Position numbers and translations under genes: made by a program. A DNA stretch of 64,000 nucleotides from Rhodobiaceae bacterium UBA7804 (GTDB lineage Bacteria; Pseudomonadota; Alphaproteobacteria; Parvibaculales; Parvibaculaceae): the NCBI GenBank assembly GCA_002480495.1, contig DLCG01000008.1, forward strand, positions 351,363-415,362, in the 5' to 3' direction. The stretch's first letter is position 1, and each line of letters begins with the position of its first letter. Shown here piece by piece: positions 23,370-31,647 of the stretch. Below the pieces are notes generated by a model. That model had not been told where the DNA came from, did not search any database, and saw only the letters and a program-made list of their open reading frames with translations.

Positions 23370-25229
23370 ATGTTGAGCGGCCCGGAGCGGACGGAAGAGC
23401 GGATGAGCGACGCGACGACGAGGCAGGATGCGATGAAGTGGCGCGAAGTCGCGAGCCAGCGCCGCCGCACACTGCCGTCCGGGCTCCTTCCCCGGCTGGC
23501 GCTCGGCGTTTCCGGCTTGGCGCTGGCGGCGCTCAACGTCGCGCTCTATCTGCAGGACGGCATGTCGCGCCCTCTCGTCGCATCGGCCGCCCTTTCCGGG
23601 GGCTATCTCGTGCTCGCCTACATGCTGGTGCGCCTGCGCGAGTCGAAGCTCGAGGCCGAGGCGGCGCTCGTCGAGAACCAGCAGCGCTTCGATATGGCCT
23701 TTGCAGGCGCGCGCTGCGGCATCTGGGACTGGGATCTTTCCGAGAACCGCGTCTACTGGTCATCGGCCATGTTCGACATGGTCGGGCTCAAGCAGGCGTC
23801 GAAGCGGCTGTCGCCGAACGAGATCAAGGCGCTGGCGCATCCCGACGACATGGACGCAATCGACGAGATTTCGCGCGCGGTGACGCGCCCCTCGCGTTCC
23901 TACGATACGACCTTCCGGCTGCGCCATGCCGATGGCAGCTGGATCTGGATGCATGCCAAGGGGCAGGTCTGGAGCGGCAACAGGGCCGCGGGCGACCGGC
24001 TTGTCGGCATCACCATCGACATCACCGAACAGAAGATTGCGGAAGCGCGCGTGTCTGAAGCGAATGAGCGGCTGCGCGACGCGATCGAAAACATCGGCGA
24101 AGCCTTCGTGCTGTGGGACGCCGAAGGAAAGCTCGTCACCGCGAACAGCAAGCTCGGCGAATTCCTGAACCTCTCCGAAGACGCGATGGCGCCGGGCATA
24201 ACGCGCGACACCGTGATGTCGCGTGCGGGTGTCGGCGATGCCTGGCCCGTGGCGGAGGGCGGGGAAACGGAGACCGCGGTGAGCGAAATCCGCCTGCCGA
24301 CGGGGCGCTGGCTCCAGATCAGCGAGCGGCGCACCAAGACGGGCGGCCATGTGAATGTCGGCACCGACATCACGGCGATCAAGGAGCAGGAAGCAGCGCT
24401 CACCGACAACAAGCTCGCGCTCGAAAAGACGGTGCGCGACCTCGAAAGTTCGCGCCGGAAGCTGCAGGAGCAGGCTCGTCAGCTTGTCGACCTCGCCGAG
24501 AAATACGCTTCCGAAAAGACACGCGCGGAAGCGGCGAACCGTTCGAAGTCCGAGTTCCTCGCTAATATGAGCCATGAACTGCGCACGCCGCTGAACGCGA
24601 TCATCGGCTTTTCGGAGATCATGGGGTCGGGGCTCTTCGGCGAACTCGGCTCGCCGAAATACAAGGAATATGCCTCGGACATCCATGCGAGCGGCACGCA
24701 TCTCCTCGAACTCATCAATGACATTCTCGACATGTCGAAGATCGAGGCCGGACGCATGACACTCGAAGCGCAGCCGCTCGATCTCTCGGAGGTCGTGGAG
24801 GAATCACTCCGGCTCGTCTCAGGCCGCGCGGAAGTCGCGAAGGTGACGATAGAGAACGAACTGCCTGCCCTTCCGACGGTTCAGGCCGACAAGCGCGCCG
24901 TCAAACAGGTGCTGCTCAATCTTCTCTCCAATGCGGTGAAGTTCACGCCGGCGGGAGGCTCGATCCATCTCAAGGGAAGCAGCACAGACGGCATCGTCAC
25001 GATTGCTGTCGAAGATACGGGTATCGGAATCCCTGCGAGCGCACTGCCGAAGATCGGCCGTCCCTTCGAACAGGTCGAGAGCCAGCATTCGAAGAAGCAC
25101 AAGGGCACGGGGCTCGGCCTCGCCCTCTCCCGCTCGCTCGTGGAGCTTCACGGCGGGACGCTCACCATCGAAAGCACCGAAGGCGTCGGCACGACGGTGA
25201 GCTTCACGCTGCCTGCGATTACCGTCTAG
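23370..25229 (+). CDS. PleC/DivJ-type PAS sensor histidine kinase
   Basis: A 619-residue membrane kinase. Two N-terminal membrane helices (about 40-62 and 68-88) are followed by a PAS domain with PAC motif (about 103-225), a second PAS (about 235-345), a coiled coil, HisKA with phospho-acceptor H402 (MSHELRTPLNAIIGFSE) and an HATPase domain ending near 615. The HisKA stretch FGELGSPKYKEYASDIHASG and INDILDMSKIEAG closely matches the PleC/DivJ/PdhS group that talks to DivK. No receiver domain. ATG 23370 and ATG 23403 are both possible starts. Upstream CtrA-type boxes support a cell-cycle role. The 3' end overlaps the convergent gene by 4 bp. Confidence 0.88.
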   Translation: MLSGPERTEERMSDATTRQDAMKWREVASQRRRTLPSGLLPRLALGVSGLALAALNVALYLQDGMSRPLVASAALSGGYLVLAYMLVRLRESKLEAEAALVENQQRFDMAFAGARCGIWDWDLSENRVYWSSAMFDMVGLKQASKRLSPNEIKALAHPDDMDAIDEISRAVTRPSRSYDTTFRLRHADGSWIWMHAKGQVWSGNRAAGDRLVGITIDITEQKIAEARVSEANERLRDAIENIGEAFVLWDAEGKLVTANSKLGEFLNLSEDAMAPGITRDTVMSRAGVGDAWPVAEGGETETAVSEIRLPTGRWLQISERRTKTGGHVNVGTDITAIKEQEAALTDNKLALEKTVRDLESSRRKLQEQARQLVDLAEKYASEKTRAEAANRSKSEFLANMSHELRTPLNAIIGFSEIMGSGLFGELGSPKYKEYASDIHASGTHLLELINDILDMSKIEAGRMTLEAQPLDLSEVVEESLRLVSGRAEVAKVTIENELPALPTVQADKRAVKQVLLNLLSNAVKFTPAGGSIHLKGSSTDGIVTIAVEDTGIGIPASALPKIGRPFEQVESQHSKKHKGTGLGLALSRSLVELHGGTLTIESTEGVGTTVSFTLPAITV

Positions 25230-26611
25230 AGATACCAGTCATACTCCAGCGGCGAGATCGCTTCCTGGAATTTCTCGAATTCGAGGATCTTCGTCTCGGC
25301 ATAGACATCGACGTAGCGGTCGGTGAGATATTGCCGCATGACCTGCGAGTTGCGGAACCGCTTGAGCGCGCTCGGCAGATAGAGCGGAAGCCCCTCGTCC
25401 ACGGTTTCGCACGCATTTCCTTCGGCGGGGTCGCCCGGATCGATCTCGTTCACGATGCCGTGGTGGATACCGGCGAGGATCGCCGCCAGCACCAAATACG
25501 GATTTGCGTCCGCGCCGGTGACGCGATGTTCGATGCGCCGCGAATCCGGCGAACCGTTCGGCACACGGAAAGCGACGGAGCGGTTGTTATATCCCCAGCT
25601 TCCATTGACCGGCACGAAGAGGTTGGGCCCGAAGCGGCGGTAGGAATTGAGGTTCGGCGCGAAGATGGCCATTGCTTCGGGCAGGGTCGCCTGGAGGCCG
25701 CCAATCGCGTGGCGAAGCTGGATGGACCCCTCGTCCGTGCCGTTGTTGAAGATGTTGTTTCCCTTTTCGTCCAGTACCGAGCAGTGGACATGCATGCCAT
25801 TGCCGGTCTGGTCGACGAAGGGTTTCGCCATGAAGCTCGCAAGGAAATTATGCTTGCGGGCGATGGTGCCGATCAGGTGACGCAACATGACGGCATGATC
25901 GCCGGCCCGCACGACATCGTCCTCGTGCTTGAGGTTGATCTCGTACTGGCCGGGCGCGAACTCCGCCGTGGCGCCGGAAGCGGGAACGCCCTGCGCGGCA
26001 GCGGCCTCATCGATATCCTTGAGGAGACCCATGAAACCGTCGAGTTCGGTGATGCCGTAGACCTCGTGCGCGGTTTCGCGCGCACCGGTCGCCGGGTTGA
26101 TCGGCGGCTGAGGACGGCCCTTGCGATCCATGTCCTTGTCGAGGAGATAGAACTCGAATTCGCAGGCGACCGTCGCCTTGAGGCCGATCTCCTCGAGCTT
26201 CTTCGCGACATGGATCAGCACGTTGCGCGGCTCGAGCATGAGCGGCGCACCGTCGTCATCCAGCATGGTCATCAGAACCTGCGCCTGCTTCATGGAGGCC
26301 CAGGGGACGGGAACGATGGAGCCGGAGACGGGACGGGACTGCTTGTCCGGATCGCCGTCGGAAAAGCCCATGCCGAGGATGTCCTCGTTCACGCCCGTCA
26401 CGTCGAAGAAATAGATCGACTGCGGCATCTGCACGCCCGTCGTGAAGACCTTGTCGGCCTCTTCGGAGGGGAAGCGCTTGCCGCGCACCGTACCGCACAT
26501 ATCCACGAAAATGGCGTCGAGGTAGTCGATCTCGCCGTGCTCGGCGAGGAAGGCATTGAACTCACCCAGCGTGGCCCAATCCCTTGGGCCCTGTCTTTCC
26601 CGGTCGCTCAT
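25226..26611 (-). CDS. Glutamine synthetase family protein, gamma-glutamylputrescine synthetase-like
   Basis: A 461-residue cytoplasmic ligase of the GlnA fold that joins glutamate to ammonia or an amine using ATP. It has the ACEFEFYLLD catalytic-domain start, NLKHEDDVVRAGDH and the GNGMHVHCSV metal-binding segment, and NGSWGYNNRS near the nucleotide site. The neighbour is a PuuB-like oxidase gene 75 bp upstream, so a PuuA-like role in polyamine or amine catabolism is more likely than housekeeping GlnA. ATG 26611 has AGGAC upstream; ATG 26623 is an alternative. No regulatory adenylylation region was identified with confidence. Confidence 0.85.
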   Translation of the reverse strand: MSDRERQGPRDWATLGEFNAFLAEHGEIDYLDAIFVDMCGTVRGKRFPSEEADKVFTTGVQMPQSIYFFDVTGVNEDILGMGFSDGDPDKQSRPVSGSIVPVPWASMKQAQVLMTMLDDDGAPLMLEPRNVLIHVAKKLEEIGLKATVACEFEFYLLDKDMDRKGRPQPPINPATGARETAHEVYGITELDGFMGLLKDIDEAAAAQGVPASGATAEFAPGQYEINLKHEDDVVRAGDHAVMLRHLIGTIARKHNFLASFMAKPFVDQTGNGMHVHCSVLDEKGNNIFNNGTDEGSIQLRHAIGGLQATLPEAMAIFAPNLNSYRRFGPNLFVPVNGSWGYNNRSVAFRVPNGSPDSRRIEHRVTGADANPYLVLAAILAGIHHGIVNEIDPGDPAEGNACETVDEGLPLYLPSALKRFRNSQVMRQYLTDRYVDVYAETKILEFEKFQEAISPLEYDWYL

Positions 26612-26686
26612 GATGTCCTGCATGTTCACAACGCAAGGTCCACGCGAGCGAGCCCCCTCACCCACGTTTGAAACCGCTATCGCGTC

Positions 26687-28006
26687 CTATAGATCCATGA
26701 AGCGATAGTAGCCGAGAGCCCCCCGGAGATACCAGCGCCGCAAAGCGGGAAAAGGAATGGAACGGGGCTCGCCCCTGACCGGCGCGGGAATGTCCGAAAT
26801 TTTCTTTTTTCCGCCAATGAGTTGGGCGACGAGGCGGCCCGCCCAGGGAGCCGCTGCGACCCCATTTCCGTGATAACCCAGGGCAAAAAAGACGGTTTCA
26901 TCGTCCGGAAGTGAGCCCAATGAAGGGGTGAGCCGGGCCGCCATGCAGACGAAGCCGCGCCATGAATGGGTAATCTCCGCATGGGCCCAACCGGGGAAGA
27001 CCTCGCCAAGGCGCCGCTCCATGAAGCGGCGCATGCGCAGGCCGTCTTCGGGTTTGCCGGTGAGGTCGCCCCGCGCACCGAAGAGGAAACGGCGGTCGGG
27101 AAGAAGACGATAGTAGAAGAGAAGATTTCGCGTGTTGGCACAGGGCGTTTCGGTGCGCCAGTTCTGGGCGGCGAGCTCATCCGCCGTCAGCGGACGCGTC
27201 ACCACGATGTTCGACATGACGGGGATGATGTTGTCGGAGAGGGCCGCAGGCATGGGGGAGCGCGTAAAGCCGTTCGTCGCCACGACCACGCGGGCGGCGC
27301 GGATCGTGCCCGACGGCGTGACGAGAAGATGCGAGCGCCCTTCCCTTTCCCAGCGCGTGACCGGCGATCCGCCGTGAAGTTTCGCGCCTGCGCGCGCGGC
27401 TGCGGCCGCGAGCCCCCGCACGAAACGGAGCGGATGGAGGCCGAAGCCCGCGCCGACATGGAGCGCACCGAATTGCTCCGTCGAGTCGTACCATTCCGCG
27501 GCGACTTCCTCGCGCGGGATCAGGCGGGCAGGAATACCGAACTTGCCCGAGAGGAGATCGCGCTCATGTTCCAGCTCGGCATAGCGCGAGGGCGCATGAG
27601 CGACATGAAGCTCGCCCTCGCCCTGGGGGTCGATATCCATGCCCTCCTCTTGCGCAAATGCGCGGACGAAGCGCGTCGCCTCCACCTGCGAGGAAATGAA
27701 CCTTCTGGCTTCTTCCTCGCCATAGCGCGCAATGAGCCGATCGAACGTCAGACCCATCGGCGGCAGTGTACAGAAACCGCCATTGCGGCCCGAGGCACCC
27801 CAACCGAGCGGCCCAGCTTCGAGCAGCCGGACGTTCATTGAAAAGTCGCGTGCCAGATGCAGCGCGCAGGAAAGGCCCGTGTAACCGCCGCCAATGATCG
27901 CGACGTCGCAGGTCTCGTCGCCGTTTGCGCCGAGATCCACACCATTCGCGAGCGCAGGCGCGGTCTCTTCCCAGAGACTGCCGGCGGGCGCGCCCGCGTT
28001 GTACAT
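26687..28006 (-). CDS. DAO-family FAD oxidoreductase, PuuB-like gamma-glutamyl-amine oxidase
   Basis: A 439-residue flavoprotein. The dinucleotide-binding fold is VAIIGGGYTGLSCALHLA (35-52), followed by GWGASGRNGGF, which is diagnostic for the PuuB/OrdL group, and C-terminal FFALGYHGNGVAAAPWAGRL. PuuB oxidises gamma-glutamylputrescine after PuuA makes it, and the PuuA-like gene is directly downstream, which supports the assignment. The start lies 17 bp after the sulfotransferase stop, with GGAG adjacent to the ATG, so translation may rely on coupling. Confidence 0.87.
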   Translation of the reverse strand: MYNAGAPAGSLWEETAPALANGVDLGANGDETCDVAIIGGGYTGLSCALHLARDFSMNVRLLEAGPLGWGASGRNGGFCTLPPMGLTFDRLIARYGEEEARRFISSQVEATRFVRAFAQEEGMDIDPQGEGELHVAHAPSRYAELEHERDLLSGKFGIPARLIPREEVAAEWYDSTEQFGALHVGAGFGLHPLRFVRGLAAAAARAGAKLHGGSPVTRWEREGRSHLLVTPSGTIRAARVVVATNGFTRSPMPAALSDNIIPVMSNIVVTRPLTADELAAQNWRTETPCANTRNLLFYYRLLPDRRFLFGARGDLTGKPEDGLRMRRFMERRLGEVFPGWAHAEITHSWRGFVCMAARLTPSLGSLPDDETVFFALGYHGNGVAAAPWAGRLVAQLIGGKKKISDIPAPVRGEPRSIPFPALRRWYLRGALGYYRFMDL

Positions 28007-28023
28007 CTCCGGATGATACCAGC

Positions 28024-28866
28024 TCAGTTTCGGACCTCTTCAACGGTACGCCCGAGGACTTCGGGTTGCGCGGCATCGCCGCCGGGCGATACGGGCAAAT
28101 CTCTCGAATAGCCGAAGGTTTCGAAATCGGCCGCATATATCCGCCGAACCATTTCGATCGTTTCCGGCGTGTAGTAATCGGCGAGCGAGGCGCCGGCACC
28201 GGACCGGTTTCGCGAAGCAAGTTTTATGGATGAGAGGTTCGCACCGATCATCTTTCCGAGCGCCGTGAAATCCTCCCGCAGATTTTCCTGACGGCCGATG
28301 AAGGCATAGGGAATGTCTTTCGCCATGACGAAATCCGCCTGCGGCCGCCAGTGACCGTTCATGCCGGCAGATTTCTGCCTGTCCACCGCCTCCAGAAATT
28401 CGGCGAACGACATGCGGCGCATCGGATCTTCGATCAGCAGGGAGCGCAAGTGAACGCGGTTCGGCTTGTCCCAGTTGCGCAACGGATATTCGAACTGGTT
28501 GCGATAGCAGGAGAGAGCACGGGAAAAGGGATTGCGCACGAAGGTGACGGGTTTCAGCGTTCCGTTCTCGATACGCCGCGCGAGATCGCGCAGGCCAAGG
28601 TCGCGCATATGCTGCCAGGGCTGGTTGGCAACGTCGTGGATCGCGCCGGGGCGTATGGACCCGGTAGCGCCGTAGACCTCACGGAATGCGAGCTTCAGCG
28701 ATGTGCAGGCAACCTTCGGAATCGATACATAGATGATTCCGAGTTCCGGCATCATGTGGAAGCTGTGATTGATCTCTCCCGCACTCATCTGCGCGGCCAT
28801 GCGCAAATGCAACGGCCAATGAGAAAAGAAAGGCCGCACGCGCGACAAAACCCGAAACGCCTTCAT
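28024..28866 (-). CDS. Sulfotransferase family 2 protein
   Basis: A 280-residue PAPS-dependent sulfotransferase. The 5'-phosphosulfate loop is YVSIPKVACTSLK (46-58) and the 3'-phosphate site FVRNPFSRALSCYRN (109-123). Such enzymes sulfate glycans, lipids or small molecules; the acceptor cannot be predicted. It precedes the PuuB-like and glutamine-synthetase-like genes at close spacing on the same strand, an unusual partnership for polyamine catabolism. No membrane anchor is evident. Confidence 0.85.
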   Translation of the reverse strand: MKAFRVLSRVRPFFSHWPLHLRMAAQMSAGEINHSFHMMPELGIIYVSIPKVACTSLKLAFREVYGATGSIRPGAIHDVANQPWQHMRDLGLRDLARRIENGTLKPVTFVRNPFSRALSCYRNQFEYPLRNWDKPNRVHLRSLLIEDPMRRMSFAEFLEAVDRQKSAGMNGHWRPQADFVMAKDIPYAFIGRQENLREDFTALGKMIGANLSSIKLASRNRSGAGASLADYYTPETIEMVRRIYAADFETFGYSRDLPVSPGGDAAQPEVLGRTVEEVRN

Positions 28867-28940
28867 TGGCCGGAAACCCTCTTTGCCTTACCCCGGGGCA
28901 ACCTATCACAAAGCGCCGGGGGACGGCCAAAGCCCGGATA

Positions 28941-29534
28941 TCAAGGGGCCGGAGGCGGAGCGCTCCGCATATCCCCGGGGATACCCTCCGGCATCATTTC
29001 CGGCGAAGTTTCATCGCCACGACGGTCGCGCCAGCGCAAGCGGACACGCTCCTGCTCCTCGCGCATGGCCCTTGCGACGCGCTGACGCTGCTCGGGCGTA
29101 AGCCTGGCGAAGACTTCGATCATCCCATCCCGGCCGATCTCGCCTATGGCATCCATCGCCTTTTCGATATCGTCGAAAGCAGCACGAACGGCCGCCTCAT
29201 CGTAAGGATCAGCGGCTATTGCATCGGCAAGCGCATCCCGCGCCTCTCGCGACTGACGGATGAGCGGAACGACGTTGCGGAACTGCTCTCTCATCGCACG
29301 GCGAAAGATCAGCCTGTCTTCCTCCGGCAATTCCTTGAAGGCGCCGTGCATCAGCATCGGCCCATGTCCCCTGGGCGGCGCGCCGAAGCCGCCATCATGC
29401 GGCGGCCCGAAGAAGAGCGGCACGGAAATAAGCGCGAGCAGGAAGACATTCACCGCAAGCGAAGCCAGAAGGGCAGGCCCGAGCCAGCGGCGCACCACTT
29501 TCCCCTCGGACGGTGTCAAATTCGTATCGCTCAT
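28941..29534 (-). CDS. Spy/CpxP-like periplasmic heavy-metal-sensor protein
   Basis: A 197-residue membrane-anchored periplasmic protein: one transmembrane helix (about 19-42) and then a helical LTxxQ-type domain. MREQFRNVVPLIRQSREARDAL and FARLTPEQRQRVARAMREE match the Spy/CpxP/CnrX-related fold, which chaperones proteins or senses metals. ATG 29534 is preferred (GAGGAG upstream) and overlaps the anti-sigma stop in an ATGA junction, so the two are coupled. With the ECF sigma and anti-sigma genes it probably forms a CnrYXH-like signalling set; this is inference. Confidence 0.78.
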   Translation of the reverse strand: MSDTNLTPSEGKVVRRWLGPALLASLAVNVFLLALISVPLFFGPPHDGGFGAPPRGHGPMLMHGAFKELPEEDRLIFRRAMREQFRNVVPLIRQSREARDALADAIAADPYDEAAVRAAFDDIEKAMDAIGEIGRDGMIEVFARLTPEQRQRVARAMREEQERVRLRWRDRRGDETSPEMMPEGIPGDMRSAPPPAP

Positions 29535-30043
29535 TGCATCCACTCCTCGGGCCATGCCTGATCGGCCATGGCAAGCGCGATCAGCCCTTCACCCGTCTGG
29601 TCGCCGGAAGCGGCCGCAACCGAGGTTTCCGGCTGAAGAAGGGAAATATTCGATGTCGAGCCAAGCGCCAGTCCGAGAACGAGCGCGGCGGCGAGCGCAC
29701 CTGCCGGAAAGGCAGGCGAGCCATATGGCCAGACGGTTTCGAGAAGGGCGCCGAGTATTCCTGTTGCGCGGCGGCGTGGCGCCACCGGGCGACCGGACGG
29801 GGCGGCCGGACGAGGCCGCGCGGCCATCAACCGCCCCGCGAGCGCGGCGGAGGGAACCCCGGCGGGCGCCATGTCGAGAAGCGCATCGAACCGCCCCGCC
29901 TCCTCCACCAGCGCACGCGCTTCGGCGGAGACGGCAAGCAGCGCTTCGGCGGCGGGCCTTTCGGCTTCCGGCCAGCGAGCGGGCGAGGCGCCATATGCAT
30001 CGACGATCTCGCCCAACCGCTTGAATGTCATCTCGCTTCGCAT
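29531..30043 (-). CDS. Putative anti-sigma factor, single-pass membrane protein
   Basis: A 170-residue protein. The cytoplasmic N-terminal half (LGEIVDAYGASPARWPEAER..) is a helical region typical of alphaproteobacterial anti-sigma partners. One membrane helix lies at about 113-133, with a short periplasmic tail. No zinc-binding HxxxCxxC motif is seen, so it is not a ZAS-type anti-sigma. It is 25 bp downstream of the ECF sigma gene and overlaps the Spy-like gene by 4 bp. Starts ATG 30043 and ATG 30031 are both possible. Function is assigned mainly from position and topology. Confidence 0.7.
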   Translation of the reverse strand: MRSEMTFKRLGEIVDAYGASPARWPEAERPAAEALLAVSAEARALVEEAGRFDALLDMAPAGVPSAALAGRLMAARPRPAAPSGRPVAPRRRATGILGALLETVWPYGSPAFPAGALAAALVLGLALGSTSNISLLQPETSVAAASGDQTGEGLIALAMADQAWPEEWMQ

Positions 30044-30068
30044 GGTCTCAAATCCATATCCAGCCTCG

Positions 30069-30686
30069 TCACGAGGCGCTCACCTTATCTGAACGTAACA
30101 AGTCGTCCTTTTCCGTCGCCAGCGAGAGGCGCAACTGGCGGCGGGCCCGCGAGAGGAGCGATTCCACCGCTTCGACCGTTACGCCGAGAATATCCGCCGT
30201 CTCGAGATTTCCGAGACCCTGATAATGGGAAAGCACGATGGCGGCGCGCTGCCGCTCAGGCAGTGCCTGCAGCGCGGCATCGACGCGGGCGGCAAGCTCA
30301 CGCTGTTCGAGTTGCCGGTGGGGACCGGGGTCACCGCTCGCCAGATCCGGCATTTCGTCTATGTCGTCGGTTGGACGGTTCTTGCGCAGGCGGTCGAGGC
30401 AAAGGTTCGTGGCCACCCGATGCAACCAGGTTCCGAAGCGCGCCTGGCCGGGCTCCCAGCGATCGGCATGGGTCCAGACGCGCAGAAAGACTTCCTGAGC
30501 TACTTCCTCCGCATCCGCCTGGTTGCCGAGCATGCGCCTCGCGAGCACCAGTATTCGCGTCAGATGCCGGTCCATCAACGCACGGCAGGCCGCCTCATCG
30601 CCCGATGCGACGGCGGCCACGAGTTCGTCGTCCGACGGCTGCTCCAACCGTATGTTTCCCCTCGCATGCGCGGGCATCGGGAACAT
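30069..30686 (-). CDS. ECF-type RNA polymerase sigma factor
   Basis: About 205 residues. Region 2 is MDRHLTRILVLARRMLGNQADAEEVAQEVFLRVW (H/L-rich core with the usual DAEEVAQEVF). Region 4 is LPERQRAAIVLSHYQGLGNLETADILGVTVEAVESLLSRAR, the -35 recognition helix-turn-helix. The start is uncertain: ATG 30686 gives a typical length, while an in-frame ATG at 30758 would add 24 unusual residues. An anti-sigma candidate follows. It recruits RNA polymerase to an unknown stress regulon. Confidence 0.9.
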   Translation of the reverse strand: MFPMPAHARGNIRLEQPSDDELVAAVASGDEAACRALMDRHLTRILVLARRMLGNQADAEEVAQEVFLRVWTHADRWEPGQARFGTWLHRVATNLCLDRLRKNRPTDDIDEMPDLASGDPGPHRQLEQRELAARVDAALQALPERQRAAIVLSHYQGLGNLETADILGVTVEAVESLLSRARRQLRLSLATEKDDLLRSDKVSAS

Positions 30687-30781
30687 GCCCGCTTCATCCA
30701 GGCGAGAGCGCCGGCCGAAGCCGGCGCCCCGCAGGATTTCAAGGCGGCGATCCGCCATGAACCAGCCTACCCGGCTTTTAC

Positions 30782-31438
30782 CTAATTGGCATCCGGGCCA
30801 CCGCGATGCGGACGGCCTTCGCCGGGCTCGAGCTTGCCGTCATCATTGGCATCGAGACGGTCGAACATCTTCTCGCCGGCCGCAACGAATTCGGCCTTCG
30901 TCACCTGACCGTCGCCATCGGCGTCGATCCGCGAGAAATGGTCGCCGCGCTTGCCTTTATGCTCGGCGAAACGCTTCTGCATCTTGTCGCGGGCAGCCTG
31001 CATTTCTTCCTGTGTCAGTCCACCATCGCCGTCGGTATCGGCTGCCTTGAAGAACCTTTCCATGTGTCCGGCACGACGCCCGGCAGCGGCGGTCTTCATT
31101 TCCTCGAGTGTGATCCTGCCGTCGCCATCGGCATCGGCCGCGGCGAAGCGTTCTGCCGGATCGCCGCGATACTCCCTGCGCATGTTTTCATGCGCACTCC
31201 TCATCTCGTCCTTCGTCAGAACGCCGTCACCATCGGCATCGGCACCGGCGAAGCGTTCTTCGCTCGCTGCCTGCATCTCGGCCATCGAAACGGAACCGTC
31301 GCCATTCGTGTCGGCCTGTTCGAAGAGGCGGGCGCCATGCCCACCCTTGCCGGGGCCGGCATGGGAAATGACCGGCAGCGCGATCGCAAGGGCGAGTGCA
31401 GCGGACGTACCGAGCAATCCAAGTTTCAATATACGCAT
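30782..31438 (-). CDS. Secreted EF-hand protein with six calcium-binding loops
   Basis: A 218-residue exported protein. The signal peptide ends near residue 26 (VISHAG). Six canonical 12-residue EF-hand loops start at about 43, 67, 102, 134, 172 and 196, nearly all of DxDGDG type, so calcium binding is very likely. ATG 31438 is chosen because the signal peptide starts there and AAGGACAAGAG precedes it. It is first in line with the ECF sigma, anti-sigma and Spy-like genes on the same strand, suggesting a calcium- or metal-related envelope response. The 209-bp gap upstream carries no gene. Confidence 0.88.
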   Translation of the reverse strand: MRILKLGLLGTSAALALAIALPVISHAGPGKGGHGARLFEQADTNGDGSVSMAEMQAASEERFAGADADGDGVLTKDEMRSAHENMRREYRGDPAERFAAADADGDGRITLEEMKTAAAGRRAGHMERFFKAADTDGDGGLTQEEMQAARDKMQKRFAEHKGKRGDHFSRIDADGDGQVTKAEFVAAGEKMFDRLDANDDGKLEPGEGRPHRGGPDAN

Positions 31439-31647
31439 CTCTTGTCCTTTTCCTTGGGTTCCGTACCCCGGAGTTGGCGTTCCGGAGCCGCAGGCTCTGT
31501 CTGCGAAAGGTTGCCCGCGTACTCCGGAACCGGCTCGCCGCGACGGATGAGGCTGCTTCAAGGGGGGCAAGCAGCGGACCGTGCGGCGTCCGTTACCCAG
31601 ATAAACGCATGGGCGAGGAAAATCCGTCGGAGGGAAGCTGAATTTTT

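Noticed and set aside
25226..26611. Housekeeping glutamine synthetase glnA (target of GlnE)
   Set aside because: The PuuB-like neighbour and divergent N-terminus fit an amine-specific ligase better; a true glnA usually sits next to glnB, which is absent.
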